Assembly: GCF_014384895.1 (NCBI RefSeq)
Contig: NZ_JACRSQ010000010.1
Coordinates: 62,001 to 126,000 of the forward strand
DNA from: Bianquea renquensis
GTDB lineage: Bacteria > Bacillota > Clostridia > Lachnospirales > Bianqueaceae
Direction of reading: 5' to 3'
Length of the DNA stretch: 64,000 bases
Shown here: positions 8,556 through 17,960 of the stretch, piece after piece
Layout: every line of letters begins with the position of its first letter
Numbering within the stretch: the stretch's first letter is position 1
Position numbers and translations under genes: made by a program
Notes under the pieces: generated by a model
What the model saw: only the letters and a program-made list of their open reading frames with translations
Databases searched by the model: none
Told to the model about the DNA's origin: nothing

Positions 8556-10820
8556 ATGAACGTGCAAGGTAAGCCAAAATCCAGAAGTGTCATCCGATTT
8601 TTTTTGACGGTTGGCATTCCAGCGACTTTTCTTTTTGTCATAGCGGTGTGCATTTTTTTTTATTATATTCTTTTATCGCTGCAAAAAGAAAGCAATAACC
8701 TGTACAGCCATTATGTGCAAAACGTTGGACAGGAATTTGACAATGCGCTAACGCTGCTATATAAACAGTCTTACAGGCTCAAACACGACGGCGAGATTGT
8801 CTCCTATGTATCGGCGGCGGAAAAAAGCTCAAGCCAGTCCATCTACTCCTCGTATAAAATCATACAGAAATTTAACGCCCTGAACTCTCTGTATCAATAC
8901 GCCGACAATACGTTTTTGTATGTGAGGGATAGCGATTCCGTCATCGGGAATGGGTCACACAACAGCAGCGGCCTATACTATGGTGAAAATTACGGGGATA
9001 CGGGGATCAGCCTAGAAGAATGGCATGCCATCATTTCCTCCGGCTCCGCCAACGGGATCTTTTGGAATTACAATCCCAGCGCCAACAGCATGATTCTCGT
9101 GGATTCGCTGGGCAATTTGTCCGGCAACATTGTAACATGGGTGAGCATGGATCCGATTGAGGCGCAGTGGCTTGAGGCGCTGCCGGATCATTCCAGTGTG
9201 CAGATTGTTTCAAGGAAGAGAAATATGGTATACTCCAGCGAAAAAGACGGCGATAATGTGGACTATTTTGCCCGCTTTGATAGCGAGGAAACGGTAAACT
9301 GCCAGAAGACTGTCATCGGAGGCCGTAAATTCGTTCTATTTTCATCGCGCTCCGCCATCTATGATTGGAGCTATATTCTGGCGATCCCCTCCAATATGAT
9401 CTATCAAGCGCCCCAGATGCTGGCAATCATGGCAATCTTCATGCTTGCATTTCTGATTTACATCTGCCTGATGAGTTACCATATTTTACACAATAATTAT
9501 CATCCCCTCAAGCGGATCGTGCGGCTTTTAGGCGATAGCCGGGTATCGGAAAGCAGAGAAACCCAGAATGAGTACGCAGTGATTGAAAGCGCCCTTCTCC
9601 AGATGATTCAGGCGAATGAGGAGATTTCCAGTGTGGTTATCAAGCAGGAAAAAGACCTGCGAGAATACTTTCTGACAGGTTTGCTGCTGGGAATGTCGCA
9701 ACAGTGGAGTAGCCGGCAATGGCAAGAATTTGCCACTCTTTTCCCAAATTTAAAGGGGCCGGGGATCTTGCTTTCCCTTACAGATTGTGTGCAGGAGGAT
9801 CTTGTAGGCAGTTTTTACACGGCCTTTCTCTCCCTCCCCTCCATTCAAAATGCCGCGGGGATCTACCGCGTCTCCGTTGGCAGTGCCATTGTGTTTTTAC
9901 TGGTGGGCCAGGAGAAGGGCGCTGTGTCACAGCTGGAAGAGGACGTGGATACTTTGCTAAGGGGCGTCAATGAGGACAATGGCTCCCATATGAATTGTAT
10001 GATCAATTTCTGCAAAGATTTCCAGACACAACTGGCGGAGTCCTACAATGAAATCGTCGTTATGCAGAAAATATGCGATAAAACGCCGGATAAGTTCGCC
10101 TATTCCTATTCCTGTGATAAGGATGATTTTAAGAAGGTGGTGCAGCAAAACTGCTCCCTTTCACTGCAAAACGAACTTATGGAACTTATGGATAAGGGAA
10201 AGTGGAAAGAGGCGAGATACCTGGTCTCTTCCGCCGTGCTCAAGATCGTCAATTCCCCCATCGCATCCGCTAAAGAAGTGGCAAACAGTATGATGTTTAT
10301 TGTTTTCAGCAATGCGTTTGAAAGGTGGGGCGAAGAAAAGGGCGTTACCTTTACGGCGATTTTGGCGGGCTCCGCGGATCATCTGATCAAGAACATATTG
10401 TCAGCGGATACAGTCGAAACGCTGTTGGAGAGCTGTAATGACTGCCTGCGCTGGTTTCAGGATAAAAGGGCCGAACATGATCAATATGAACAGTCCAAGT
10501 ATGACAACAGTATGATTTCAGAAATCTGTACGTACATACAAGACAACTTTAAAACGAGGGACTTAAACGTGTCGATGCTGGCGGATACCTTCCATCTGAG
10601 CTTGCCCTACCTTTCGAAGCTATTCAAGGAGACAACGGGCTATAACGTTCTGGAATATATCTGCCTTGCCCGGTTAAATTATGCCAAATCTCTGCTGCGC
10701 AGCACGACGTATAGCATTCAATACATAGCGCAGGAGGCCGGATTTAACGATTCAAAACGGTTGGTACAGCTGCTGAAAAAGTATGAGGGTGTCACGCCCA
10801 GCGAATTTCGAAAACAATAG
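8556..10820 (+). CDS. Membrane-bound AraC family regulator
   Basis: About 754 residues. The N-terminus has a transmembrane helix (FFLTVGIPATFLFVIAVCIF), then a roughly 250-residue extracellular sensor of Cache-like appearance, a second helix near YQAPQMLAIMAIFMLAFLIY, a cytoplasmic linker, and a C-terminal AraC double helix-turn-helix (ISEICTYIQDNFKTRDLNVS to the end; LSKLFKETTGYNVLEYI and the second helix at GFNDSKRL). It joins sensing and DNA binding in one chain, with no kinase or receiver. ATG 8556 has GGGAG 8 nt upstream; ATG 8541 is an in-frame alternative. Its position after the ABC operon suggests that it controls that operon in response to an extracellular sugar, as known for similar regulators beside LplA/LplB/YtcP genes. 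Confidence 0.88.
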   Translation: MNVQGKPKSRSVIRFFLTVGIPATFLFVIAVCIFFYYILLSLQKESNNLYSHYVQNVGQEFDNALTLLYKQSYRLKHDGEIVSYVSAAEKSSSQSIYSSYKIIQKFNALNSLYQYADNTFLYVRDSDSVIGNGSHNSSGLYYGENYGDTGISLEEWHAIISSGSANGIFWNYNPSANSMILVDSLGNLSGNIVTWVSMDPIEAQWLEALPDHSSVQIVSRKRNMVYSSEKDGDNVDYFARFDSEETVNCQKTVIGGRKFVLFSSRSAIYDWSYILAIPSNMIYQAPQMLAIMAIFMLAFLIYICLMSYHILHNNYHPLKRIVRLLGDSRVSESRETQNEYAVIESALLQMIQANEEISSVVIKQEKDLREYFLTGLLLGMSQQWSSRQWQEFATLFPNLKGPGILLSLTDCVQEDLVGSFYTAFLSLPSIQNAAGIYRVSVGSAIVFLLVGQEKGAVSQLEEDVDTLLRGVNEDNGSHMNCMINFCKDFQTQLAESYNEIVVMQKICDKTPDKFAYSYSCDKDDFKKVVQQNCSLSLQNELMELMDKGKWKEARYLVSSAVLKIVNSPIASAKEVANSMMFIVFSNAFERWGEEKGVTFTAILAGSADHLIKNILSADTVETLLESCNDCLRWFQDKRAEHDQYEQSKYDNSMISEICTYIQDNFKTRDLNVSMLADTFHLSLPYLSKLFKETTGYNVLEYICLARLNYAKSLLRSTTYSIQYIAQEAGFNDSKRLVQLLKKYEGVTPSEFRKQ

Positions 10821-10840
10821 CCGTCGAATGCTATTGCCCC

Positions 10841-12196
10841 TCATCGCGTCACATTCCGCAGCCATTTCTTGCTTTTATACCGGAGTGTCGTCAGGGGCAC
10901 TTTGATCAGCTCGTCCCCCATGATGACCACATATACGGCGGGGACGCTCCAGTGGAACACGAAGGCAAAAATTGCTCCCAGGAGGATGGATCCGCCCCAC
11001 ATAGTGGACACATCCATGATTAAGCCAAACTTTGCATCTCCCCCTGCGCGGAAGATGCCCACCACCATGGTGGTATTGTAGGCTTGCGCGATGACGTAAT
11101 AGGACATGATGAGCATCATAATGGACATGTACCGGTGTGCCTCCGGCGTCACGTTCATGGTGGCCATGACGATGGGACGGACCAGGAGAATAATCAGGCC
11201 TCCGGCGACGCCAGCGACCAAGGTCAGCTTTACAAACCGATTGGCATAATCCTCTGCGCGCCCATAGTCATTTTCTCCGATTTTTTTCCCGATCATGATG
11301 GCAGCCGCGTTGGCAATGCCAAAGGCCACGACGGTGGCTAGGTTGCGGGTGACCTGGGCGACAGAGTTGGCCGCAACGGCGGAGCTCCCCATGTGGCCGA
11401 TGATAACAGCATTCATGGAAATGCCGGCCCCCCACATCAATTCGTTGAGCGTGACGGGGAGGGAATACCGGACAAAATCCGATAGAAGTGGCTTGTCGCG
11501 GACGAAGATGTCCCTGGCGCGAAAGCGCACCACCTTATTGCGGGCGGAGTAGAGCAAAACAATGGCCAGCTCTGCGCCGCGGGCGATGGTGGTGCCCAGG
11601 GCCGCGCCGGCAATGCCCATTGCGGGGCATCCCAGGAGGCCGAAGATAAAGATAGCGTTGAGGATGATATTGAGGAAAAGGGATACCAGATATACCACCG
11701 TGGATATGATGACCCGCTCCACACTTCGCATGATGTTGAGATAGATGATGGTGATGGACATGAACAGATAGGAGGGCGCTACAACGCGAAGATATCGGGC
11801 TCCCTGCTCAATGACCTCCTTCTCGGGGGAGAAGATCCGCATGATTGGATATGGGAAGAGCAGAACCGCCGCCGTAAAGATAATGCCCACGATGAGGGCA
11901 AAGCGGAGGGCGATGCCCATGACGATTTCGATGGTGCGGGTATCGCCCTTCCCCCAGTACTGGGCTGTCAGAATCGCGGCTCCGGATGTGAGACCGAAGA
12001 AGAATAGGGTGAGAATGAACTGCACCTGCCCGGCCAGGGAGGAACCCGATAGAGCCGTTTCACCCACCTTACCCAGCATAATGACATCGGCCGAGGTGAC
12101 GGCCACGTTGATGAGATTTTGAAGCGCCATGGGAAGGACGAGGGCAAAGACAGATTTGTAAAAGACTTTCGATTCGGTGGATAGGTTGATTGACAT
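10841..12196 (-). CDS. MATE family efflux transporter
   Basis: A 451-residue multidrug and toxin extrusion (MATE/NorM-like) membrane protein with about 12 hydrophobic helices in two related halves. Helices near LVLPMALQNLINVAVTSADV (N half) and RYSLPVTLNELMWGAGISMN (C half) correspond to each other, as in the internal repeat of the family. Such proteins export cationic compounds or metabolites using a sodium or proton gradient. ATG 12196 is chosen because AGGAG lies 7 nt upstream; twelve further codons upstream lack a site. It converges on the AraC regulator at 8556-10820 with a 20-bp gap. Its own promoter is predicted at 12269-12298. The substrate is unknown. Confidence 0.92.
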   Translation of the reverse strand: MSINLSTESKVFYKSVFALVLPMALQNLINVAVTSADVIMLGKVGETALSGSSLAGQVQFILTLFFFGLTSGAAILTAQYWGKGDTRTIEIVMGIALRFALIVGIIFTAAVLLFPYPIMRIFSPEKEVIEQGARYLRVVAPSYLFMSITIIYLNIMRSVERVIISTVVYLVSLFLNIILNAIFIFGLLGCPAMGIAGAALGTTIARGAELAIVLLYSARNKVVRFRARDIFVRDKPLLSDFVRYSLPVTLNELMWGAGISMNAVIIGHMGSSAVAANSVAQVTRNLATVVAFGIANAAAIMIGKKIGENDYGRAEDYANRFVKLTLVAGVAGGLIILLVRPIVMATMNVTPEAHRYMSIMMLIMSYYVIAQAYNTTMVVGIFRAGGDAKFGLIMDVSTMWGGSILLGAIFAFVFHWSVPAVYVVIMGDELIKVPLTTLRYKSKKWLRNVTR

Positions 12197-12268
12197 ACTG
12201 AATCTCCTACATATAAAAGACTGAGATACCATACGTTTACAAAAGTTCCAAACATATGCATAAACGTC

Positions 12269-12298
12269 ATTATATCACAGATTCATTGTCGTGTGCAA
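12269..12298 (-). promoter_or_regulatory. Promoter of MATE gene
   Basis: On the minus strand TTGCAC (12293-12298), an 18-bp spacer and TATAAT (12269-12274) precede the MATE start by about 70 nt. Confidence 0.5.
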
Positions 12299-12356
12299 TG
12301 GGTTACCCTCAATATGTGGAATCAAATCCCTTTGGCGGTGGTGTCTGGGAATTCAA

Positions 12357-13430
12357 TCAGTAGGTCCCTAGCTCTAGCCCTCGTTTGATGAAGTATTCGT
12401 AGGTTTCATACTGTACAGTTCTCGGGATGGAGTGATCGCTGTGGAGGACATAGTTGTACCCCTCCTTGACAAGCGGTATCTTGCTTTCCAACTCTTGGTC
12501 GATGACCGCTCGGTCGTTGGTGTACAGCGTGCGCACATCGATTCCACCCATGAAAGCAATTTGATTGCCATAGGTCCGGTGCAGCTTCAGAAGGTCCATC
12601 CCGGCTTTGACCTCGATAACCTGTAGGCAGTCGATGCCGGCATCGATCATGCCAGGCAGCAGGGGCTCCACATAGCCGCAGGAGTGCATGATGACGGGGA
12701 GGCCGTGTTCCTTCGCGAAGCCTATGGTATGGGTGTGGCTAGGCTTGATGATTGCATCGTACATGGCGGGCGACATAAAGGGGCTTCCCTTGTAGCCCAT
12801 GTCCTCATAATACCAGATTCCGTCTGGATAGCCTTCCTGATCAAACAGCATAGTCTGCAAATCGACGGTGAGCTTGGCGTAGGTCTGTGCCATGTCCGTG
12901 ATCCAGTCAGGGTCCAATGCCATGCCCACCAGCATATTTTCATGGCCGCAGACGGGATGGATGCTTTCAAATACGTTGATGCCACTCCAGACAAAAAATC
13001 GCCCTGCTTTGGCCGCCTCAGCTTTTGCATTGCGGTATGCCTCAAAGTTAATCCGGCGCGGCTCCGCCTTTAAAAGGGGCTTGATCAAACGCTCCCAGTC
13101 CTCCCGCTCCTTAACTTTAAAATCCACGTGTTCCGGAGTCGCATCGTGGAATTTATGCTGGCGGAGGGTGGCTCCGTTGCCGTCCAGATAGGTGATGGTG
13201 TCCTCTGTTTCCGCTACGGTCTGCCGCTTAAAATCCAGGTCTGCCACTGTGGTGAATGGCCAGCATTCTTGCATATCAAACTGAAAATGCGCTTCGAAGG
13301 ATTCATCCTGCCGAAGATAGCCCTTTTCGTGCCACTCTCTGTGGGTGTCGCCCCAAAAATGCTCGTATAGTCCGATGCGGTCCACAGGCTCATGCCTGAG
13401 AATCCGCGTCATTCGCTCTTTTCCCGTCAT
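12357..13430 (-). CDS. Uroporphyrinogen decarboxylase (URO-D) family protein
   Basis: A 357-residue cytoplasmic protein of the URO-D superfamily, a TIM-barrel family that includes HemE and corrinoid methyltransferases such as MtaA. It starts with the family-like MTGKERMTRILRHEPVDRIG. Further on is a HSCG motif (GLPVIMHSCGYVEPLLPGMI); a His-x-Cys pair of this kind binds zinc in the methyltransferase branch and is not a feature of true HemE. No haem genes surround it, so I do not call it hemE. ATG 13430 has AAAGGAG 8 nt upstream; the longer open frame upstream is rejected. It is divergent from an AraC regulator at 13555 in a carbohydrate region. URO-D homologues are recurrent in such loci of gut Bacillota, with unproven role. 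Confidence 0.85.
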   Translation of the reverse strand: MTGKERMTRILRHEPVDRIGLYEHFWGDTHREWHEKGYLRQDESFEAHFQFDMQECWPFTTVADLDFKRQTVAETEDTITYLDGNGATLRQHKFHDATPEHVDFKVKEREDWERLIKPLLKAEPRRINFEAYRNAKAEAAKAGRFFVWSGINVFESIHPVCGHENMLVGMALDPDWITDMAQTYAKLTVDLQTMLFDQEGYPDGIWYYEDMGYKGSPFMSPAMYDAIIKPSHTHTIGFAKEHGLPVIMHSCGYVEPLLPGMIDAGIDCLQVIEVKAGMDLLKLHRTYGNQIAFMGGIDVRTLYTNDRAVIDQELESKIPLVKEGYNYVLHSDHSIPRTVQYETYEYFIKRGLELGTY

Positions 13431-13554
13431 TGTCTCCGCTCCTTTGAAAAGGGATTTATTTGTAGTATGATAGCACAGAATTCGAAAAAACAGTATAAAT
13501 ATTATGTTGACCATATGAAAAAAGTATGGTAACTTGATAGGGAGGGGGATGTCG

Positions 13555-14433
13555 ATGAAGCTGACCACACAATATCTAAATCCTATCGTTCTGCGCTGTG
13601 CGCACTTTGATGGGTACAGGTTTCCCAGTAAGGCCAAAATGGGAAGCCGGATCGTGTATGATTATGAAATCGAGCTGTATCTGCGCAGCGGAGGCGGAAT
13701 CGAGATCGATGGCCGTTTTGTTCCCTTCCAGGCGGGAGATGTGAATATCCGCAAGCCAGGGCAGCAAGTCAAAGGCGTGTTGCCCTATGAGTGCATTACG
13801 CTGTGTATTGATTTTTTTGGCAATTATGAGCGGTCCAAGGGATACCTTTTTGGGTGTGAGGAGGAGGCGCAGCCTGTCTATGAGAATCCGTTGCTCCTTC
13901 GCCTGCCCGATAAGCTGACGCCAAGCAATTTCGATGTCCTCCGGCATGTGATGGCGAAGATTTGTCAGGATAGCGTTAAGAGCGATGATCTCCACTGCTT
14001 TAGCGTGAAGTCGAATCTCTATTTTTTGTTAAATGAGCTATTTCATGACAGCAGCTTGACCTGTGCATCGTCCAGGGGCAATCGGCACATATCCAAGGCG
14101 GTGGACTATATTATGCAGCATTTTAGCGAGGATCTTGATGTAGAGGAGCTGATCCGGCGCTCTGGACTCAGCAAGGCATATTTTCACAGTTGCTTTAAGA
14201 ACATGACGGGAACGACTCCGGGAAAGATGCTGGCGAGTTTGAGGTTGGACAAGGCCAAGAATCTGCTCTGCATAACCCGCAGCCCGGTGGGAGAGATTGC
14301 CGCGGCCTGTGGCTTTACCGATCACGTCTATTTTAGCAGCGCCTTTAAAAAACATACGGGCTTGACGCCGACGGAGTACCGAGAGTGCCAGTTGAGAGCG
14401 GGGGGAAGGGAGAGGACGGCATGGAGCAGCTGA
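13555..14433 (+). CDS. AraC family transcriptional regulator
   Basis: A 292-residue cytoplasmic regulator. The N-terminal half looks like a cupin-type sensor (YDYEIELYLRSGGGIEIDG, FQAGDVNIRKPGQ). The last 100 residues are the AraC double helix-turn-helix (HISKAVDYIMQHFSEDLDVE; SKAYFHSCFKNMTGTTPGKM; GFTDHVYFSSAFKKHTGLTP). ATG 13555 has GGAGG 9 nt upstream; an earlier TTG at 13534 and ATG at 13549 fit the site less well. Its end overlaps the following acetyltransferase gene by 13 nt, and the phosphorylase gene follows, so it is probably the local regulator of that operon. It may also control the divergent URO-D-like gene through the shared 124-bp gap. Confidence 0.9.
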   Translation: MKLTTQYLNPIVLRCAHFDGYRFPSKAKMGSRIVYDYEIELYLRSGGGIEIDGRFVPFQAGDVNIRKPGQQVKGVLPYECITLCIDFFGNYERSKGYLFGCEEEAQPVYENPLLLRLPDKLTPSNFDVLRHVMAKICQDSVKSDDLHCFSVKSNLYFLLNELFHDSSLTCASSRGNRHISKAVDYIMQHFSEDLDVEELIRRSGLSKAYFHSCFKNMTGTTPGKMLASLRLDKAKNLLCITRSPVGEIAAACGFTDHVYFSSAFKKHTGLTPTEYRECQLRAGGRERTAWSS

Positions 14434-15017
14434 AAATGTATTGGAGGCGTCAGCCCATAGGCAGACCGGTCTGGCCAGATGGATTTCATGCCCGGTCCTT
14501 TGACGGTTCAAAGGAGGATATGGGGAGGTGGCTTCTCATCTGTAAGGAAGGCTTGCTGGCGCCAGATGCAGGTGAGCCGGAGTTTCGCCAGTATATGCTG
14601 GACTACCCTGATTTGGATACACGCAATATACTTTTGATTGAAAAAGATGGAGAGCCTGCCGCGACCGTCACAGCGGTGGTCCATCCCCTGCAAAGTCTGG
14701 GATACATCCACATGGTGGCGTGCCGGGAAAAATTCAGAGGGCAGAAGCTCAGCCAACCCATGAATGCCGCGGCGCTTGGCGTGATCTGGGAGGCTGGCTG
14801 TCACGGCGCCTACCTCACCACAGACGATTTTCGCGTGCCAGCCATCCGAAGCTATCTGCGTGCCGGTTTTCTGCCGGTCCTGTACCAGGAGGATATGGCC
14901 CAGCGGTGGGCGGCGGTCTTGCAAGCGATGGGAATCCACAATGTCAGGGCGCTATCGGAGACAGGAGAATTTTTGCAGTTGCTTTTGCCCGACGCCCATA
15001 CGGCATCCGATTTTTAG
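14421..15017 (+). CDS. GNAT family N-acetyltransferase
   Basis: A 198-residue protein of the GNAT fold, which transfers an acetyl group from acetyl-CoA to an amine. The acetyl-CoA-binding strand and loop are visible as YIHMVACREKFRGQKLSQPM, a form of the R/Q-x-x-G-x-G/A signature. Later parts follow the fold (HGAYLTTDDFRVPAIRSYLRAGFLPVLY). ATG 14421 lies inside the last codons of the AraC gene, so translation is probably coupled. The gene ends 25 nt before the GH94-type phosphorylase. In this context an amino sugar or nucleotide-sugar target is conceivable, but the sequence gives no substrate. Confidence 0.82.
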   Translation: MEQLKMYWRRQPIGRPVWPDGFHARSFDGSKEDMGRWLLICKEGLLAPDAGEPEFRQYMLDYPDLDTRNILLIEKDGEPAATVTAVVHPLQSLGYIHMVACREKFRGQKLSQPMNAAALGVIWEAGCHGAYLTTDDFRVPAIRSYLRAGFLPVLYQEDMAQRWAAVLQAMGIHNVRALSETGEFLQLLLPDAHTASDF

Positions 15018-15042
15018 TGAAGAAAGGAAGAGGAACAACACA

Positions 15043-17310
15043 ATGAAGCAGTACGGATATTTTCAAAAGGATGGTCAGGAGTTTGTTATCACTGAGAGGG
15101 ATATTCCGAGACATTGGTATAATTATCTCTGGAATGACGAGTATGTAACCTTCACTTCCCAGGTGGGATTCGGGGAGGGATTGGCCCAGGATGATATGGG
15201 GCGCCGGATCAAGTTAGTGAAAAATCGGAATCTTTACGTCATCGACGTCCAGGATGGAGAGTGGTGGACTGCCAATGGAATGCCCATTGAAAAGCCCTAC
15301 ACTGGATACGCCTGTGTACATGGACAAGGATACTCCACCATCCGGCAGACCTATAAGGGGATCGCCACGGAGTATACGATGTTTGTGCCGGAGACGGGGC
15401 GCTGTGAGGTGTATTCCCTCACGGTGACAAACCAGCGGGATACGGCCTCCACCCTAAAGCTCATTCAGTACCTGGCCACGGAGCTGGATGGCGCCTATGT
15501 CCCACAGGCGTACAATGTATGCAGCGGCGGATATGAGAAGGAAGCGGCGGCGGTCTACGGCAAGTGCTACTCGCCCTTTGGGACTGGGGAGCGGCGGCAG
15601 GTGCTGGGCTATCTGACCTGCGATCAGGAGCCCACAGCATATGATGCGCAGAAGAATGCATTTATTGGCACCTATGGAGCCGAGATCGCGCCCAAAGCCG
15701 TACTGGGCGGCGGATGCACCAACAGCGATTGTATTGCGGAAAAGTTATGTCTCGCCCTGGAGAAACAGGTTACGGTTGCGCCAGGACAGACGCTGTGCCT
15801 TCATTTTATGGCCGGCGTAGAATATGATGTCTGCGGCATACAGAAGGCCCGCCAGCGTATATTCCAGGAGACCGGCGTGGAAGCCGCCCTGGAAAGTCTG
15901 ATCAAGACCCGTTTGGAGCAGATTGAAAATGTTCAGATTCACACGCCGAATGAGAATCTGGACCGGCTTCTCAACTACGGTCTGAAGCATCAGGCGAATA
16001 TGGGGAGCCGTTGGGCGCGGGTTCGCCACAATGGATATCGGGATCTGACCAGCGATTGCGAGTGCTTTGGGGCTGTCAATTCCCGACTGGCCTGGGAGCG
16101 GATCAAACGGGTGCTCTCCTATCAGTACAGCAATGGGTATGCCCCGAGAACCTTCCTGGACGGGGAGATCCGTGACAATAATTTTGCCGATAACACGGTG
16201 TGGTTAACGTTCACCGTGTATACCCTGGTCAAGGAAATGGGAGACCTCCGCCTGTTGGATGAGGAGGTGGCATTCAATGACGGAACAGTAGCCACGGTGT
16301 ATGACCATATCAAACGATCCGTTGAGTTTTTGTGGAATTTCCGTGGACTGCACGGCCTGGTCAAGGTCTGGGGCGGCGACTGGAACGATGGCCTCAACGC
16401 GGCCGGCCTCAAAGGCAGAGGTGTCAGCGTGTGGCTTTCCATTGCCTGGTATCGCGCCAATTCTCAATTTGCGGAGATTGCGGCCTGGAAAGGGCAGAGC
16501 GCAGATGAGCAGGCGGCGAAAGCCCGCGGTGAAGAGATGCGGCGGATTGTGGACGAATTTGGATGGGATGGGGAGTATTATCTGTGCGCCTACACCGACG
16601 AGGATGAGAAACTGGGCTCCTCGTCCTGCCAGGAGGGGAAAATCTACCTAATCCCGCAATTATGGTCTGTCCTGTCGGGAATTGCCATGGACGGAAAGGA
16701 ACAGAAAGCCATGGCCGCTGTGGACCGCTATCTCGACACGGAATTAGGCTCCCTTGTCTCCTATCCGCCCTATTCCACCTACTACTCCAATATCGGCGAT
16801 ATGACACAAAAACCGCCGGGCGTCCATGAGAATGGCGGTGTCTATCTGCATCCTATGGCCTGGAAGCTTGCAGTGGAGTGCATGTTGAAGCGAAATGAAA
16901 AGGTGGAGGCGGATCTGGACAAGATCCTGCCCTTCGATAAGCTGTGTGAGCCCTATGTCATGTGCAACTCGTATTTCCCGCAGATTACAGGGTACCGCTA
17001 CAGGACAGCGGGACAGAGCTGGAGGACGGCCAGCGGCTCCTGGCTGCTCAAATCCGTTCTACAATTTATTCTGGGCTTACAGCCTGAGCTAGCGGGACTG
17101 CGATTGGATCCCTGTCTGCCTCCCTCTTGGCCGGAGTGCCGTGTTGACCGGGTCTTCCGCGAGGCGGTCTATCACATCACGTACCGCCAGGAGGGCAGCG
17201 CGGAGAGAAAAACCGTTGCGGAGATTAAAGTCGACGGGGCGATCCACAATTCGGATATCCTTCCCTGCGAAAAGGGGCGGGAGTATCAAGTCGACGTGGT
17301 GCTGCGATAG
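15043..17310 (+). CDS. GH94-type glycoside phosphorylase
   Basis: A 755-residue protein of the GH94 (old GT36) family, related to cellobiose and chitobiose phosphorylases, which split a beta-glycosidic bond with phosphate to give a sugar 1-phosphate. The N-terminal beta-sandwich starts at MKQYGYFQKDGQEFVIT. The (alpha/alpha)6 barrel carries the family signatures GSRWARVRHNGYRDLTSDCE and GDWNDGLN at about residues 445-452, whose Asp belongs to the catalytic motif. No signal peptide is present, so it acts on imported disaccharides in the cytoplasm. ATG 15043 is chosen with a GGAAGAGG site before it; the 61-codon upstream extension overlaps the GNAT gene and is rejected. It is third in the AraC-GNAT-phosphorylase operon, and a terminator follows at 17331. 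The exact sugar is not determined. Confidence 0.88.
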   Translation: MKQYGYFQKDGQEFVITERDIPRHWYNYLWNDEYVTFTSQVGFGEGLAQDDMGRRIKLVKNRNLYVIDVQDGEWWTANGMPIEKPYTGYACVHGQGYSTIRQTYKGIATEYTMFVPETGRCEVYSLTVTNQRDTASTLKLIQYLATELDGAYVPQAYNVCSGGYEKEAAAVYGKCYSPFGTGERRQVLGYLTCDQEPTAYDAQKNAFIGTYGAEIAPKAVLGGGCTNSDCIAEKLCLALEKQVTVAPGQTLCLHFMAGVEYDVCGIQKARQRIFQETGVEAALESLIKTRLEQIENVQIHTPNENLDRLLNYGLKHQANMGSRWARVRHNGYRDLTSDCECFGAVNSRLAWERIKRVLSYQYSNGYAPRTFLDGEIRDNNFADNTVWLTFTVYTLVKEMGDLRLLDEEVAFNDGTVATVYDHIKRSVEFLWNFRGLHGLVKVWGGDWNDGLNAAGLKGRGVSVWLSIAWYRANSQFAEIAAWKGQSADEQAAKARGEEMRRIVDEFGWDGEYYLCAYTDEDEKLGSSSCQEGKIYLIPQLWSVLSGIAMDGKEQKAMAAVDRYLDTELGSLVSYPPYSTYYSNIGDMTQKPPGVHENGGVYLHPMAWKLAVECMLKRNEKVEADLDKILPFDKLCEPYVMCNSYFPQITGYRYRTAGQSWRTASGSWLLKSVLQFILGLQPELAGLRLDPCLPPSWPECRVDRVFREAVYHITYRQEGSAERKTVAEIKVDGAIHNSDILPCEKGREYQVDVVLR

Positions 17311-17330
17311 AGGGTGTCTTTGTTTAAAGG

Positions 17331-17370
17331 AAAAAAGTGCCGGATTTCTGTATGGATTCGGCGCTTTTTC
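17331..17370 (+). terminator. Terminator after GH94 operon
   Basis: AAAAAGTGCCGGAT pairs imperfectly with ATTCGGCGCTTTTT around a short loop, ending in a T-run at 17364-17368. Confidence 0.75.
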
Positions 17371-17458
17371 TTTTGTTGGCTTCGGGTGTAAAAAATTTAA
17401 AAAATCGGTGGCAAATGGCTGGAGTCAACGGTTTATATAAGTGAAAGGAGGTTTTGCG

Positions 17459-17947
17459 ATGAACAACCCGTCGTTTGGCGCCGACGACCCAATCGAGACG
17501 ATAATACAGCGATACGCGGATCTGGTATATAAGCTAGCATATGCCAAGACGCGGCATCCTCACGATGCGGAGGACATTTTTCAGGAAGTTTTTTTGCGGT
17601 ATATTCAAAAACAGCCGAAATTCCAGAGTCCAGACCATGAGAAAGCTTGGTTTATCCGGGTGACGGTCAACTGTTCCCTGTCGGCGTTAAATTCCTCCTT
17701 CAAAAAAAAGACTCAGCCACTGGAGCTGGATCTGCCGGCCGAACCGCAGGAGGAAGGGGTCGATCTGTCTCCATTTCTGGACCGCCTGCCGCCGCATTAC
17801 CGCGTTGTCATTCATCTTTTTTATTATGAGGACCTTTCGACAGCGCAGATCAGCCAGTATCTACATGTGAAGGAATCCACTGTCCGAATGCGGCTCACAA
17901 GAGCGAGGAATATGCTGCGTGACAAGATACCATATGATTTTGAATAG
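17459..17947 (+). CDS. ECF sigma factor
   Basis: A 162-residue extracytoplasmic-function sigma factor. Region 2 is visible as YADLVYKLAYAKTRHPHDAE with DIFQEVFLRY, and region 4 as LPPHYRVVIHLFYYEDLSTA followed by the helix-turn-helix AQISQYLHVKESTVRMRLTR. It directs RNA polymerase to a small set of promoters under stress or signal. ATG 17459 has AAAGGAGG upstream at 17445-17452; six more upstream codons lack a site. It lies 13 nt before a membrane protein gene that probably encodes its anti-sigma factor. The pair is likely autoregulated, but I cannot assign an ECF promoter with confidence. Confidence 0.93.
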   Translation: MNNPSFGADDPIETIIQRYADLVYKLAYAKTRHPHDAEDIFQEVFLRYIQKQPKFQSPDHEKAWFIRVTVNCSLSALNSSFKKKTQPLELDLPAEPQEEGVDLSPFLDRLPPHYRVVIHLFYYEDLSTAQISQYLHVKESTVRMRLTRARNMLRDKIPYDFE

Positions 17948-17960
17948 AAGGAGTGATACG

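Noticed and set aside
17371..17458. Autoregulatory ECF promoter before the sigma gene
   Set aside because: GGAGTCAAC and TATATAA are suggestive, but spacing does not match a known ECF consensus well enough to call.
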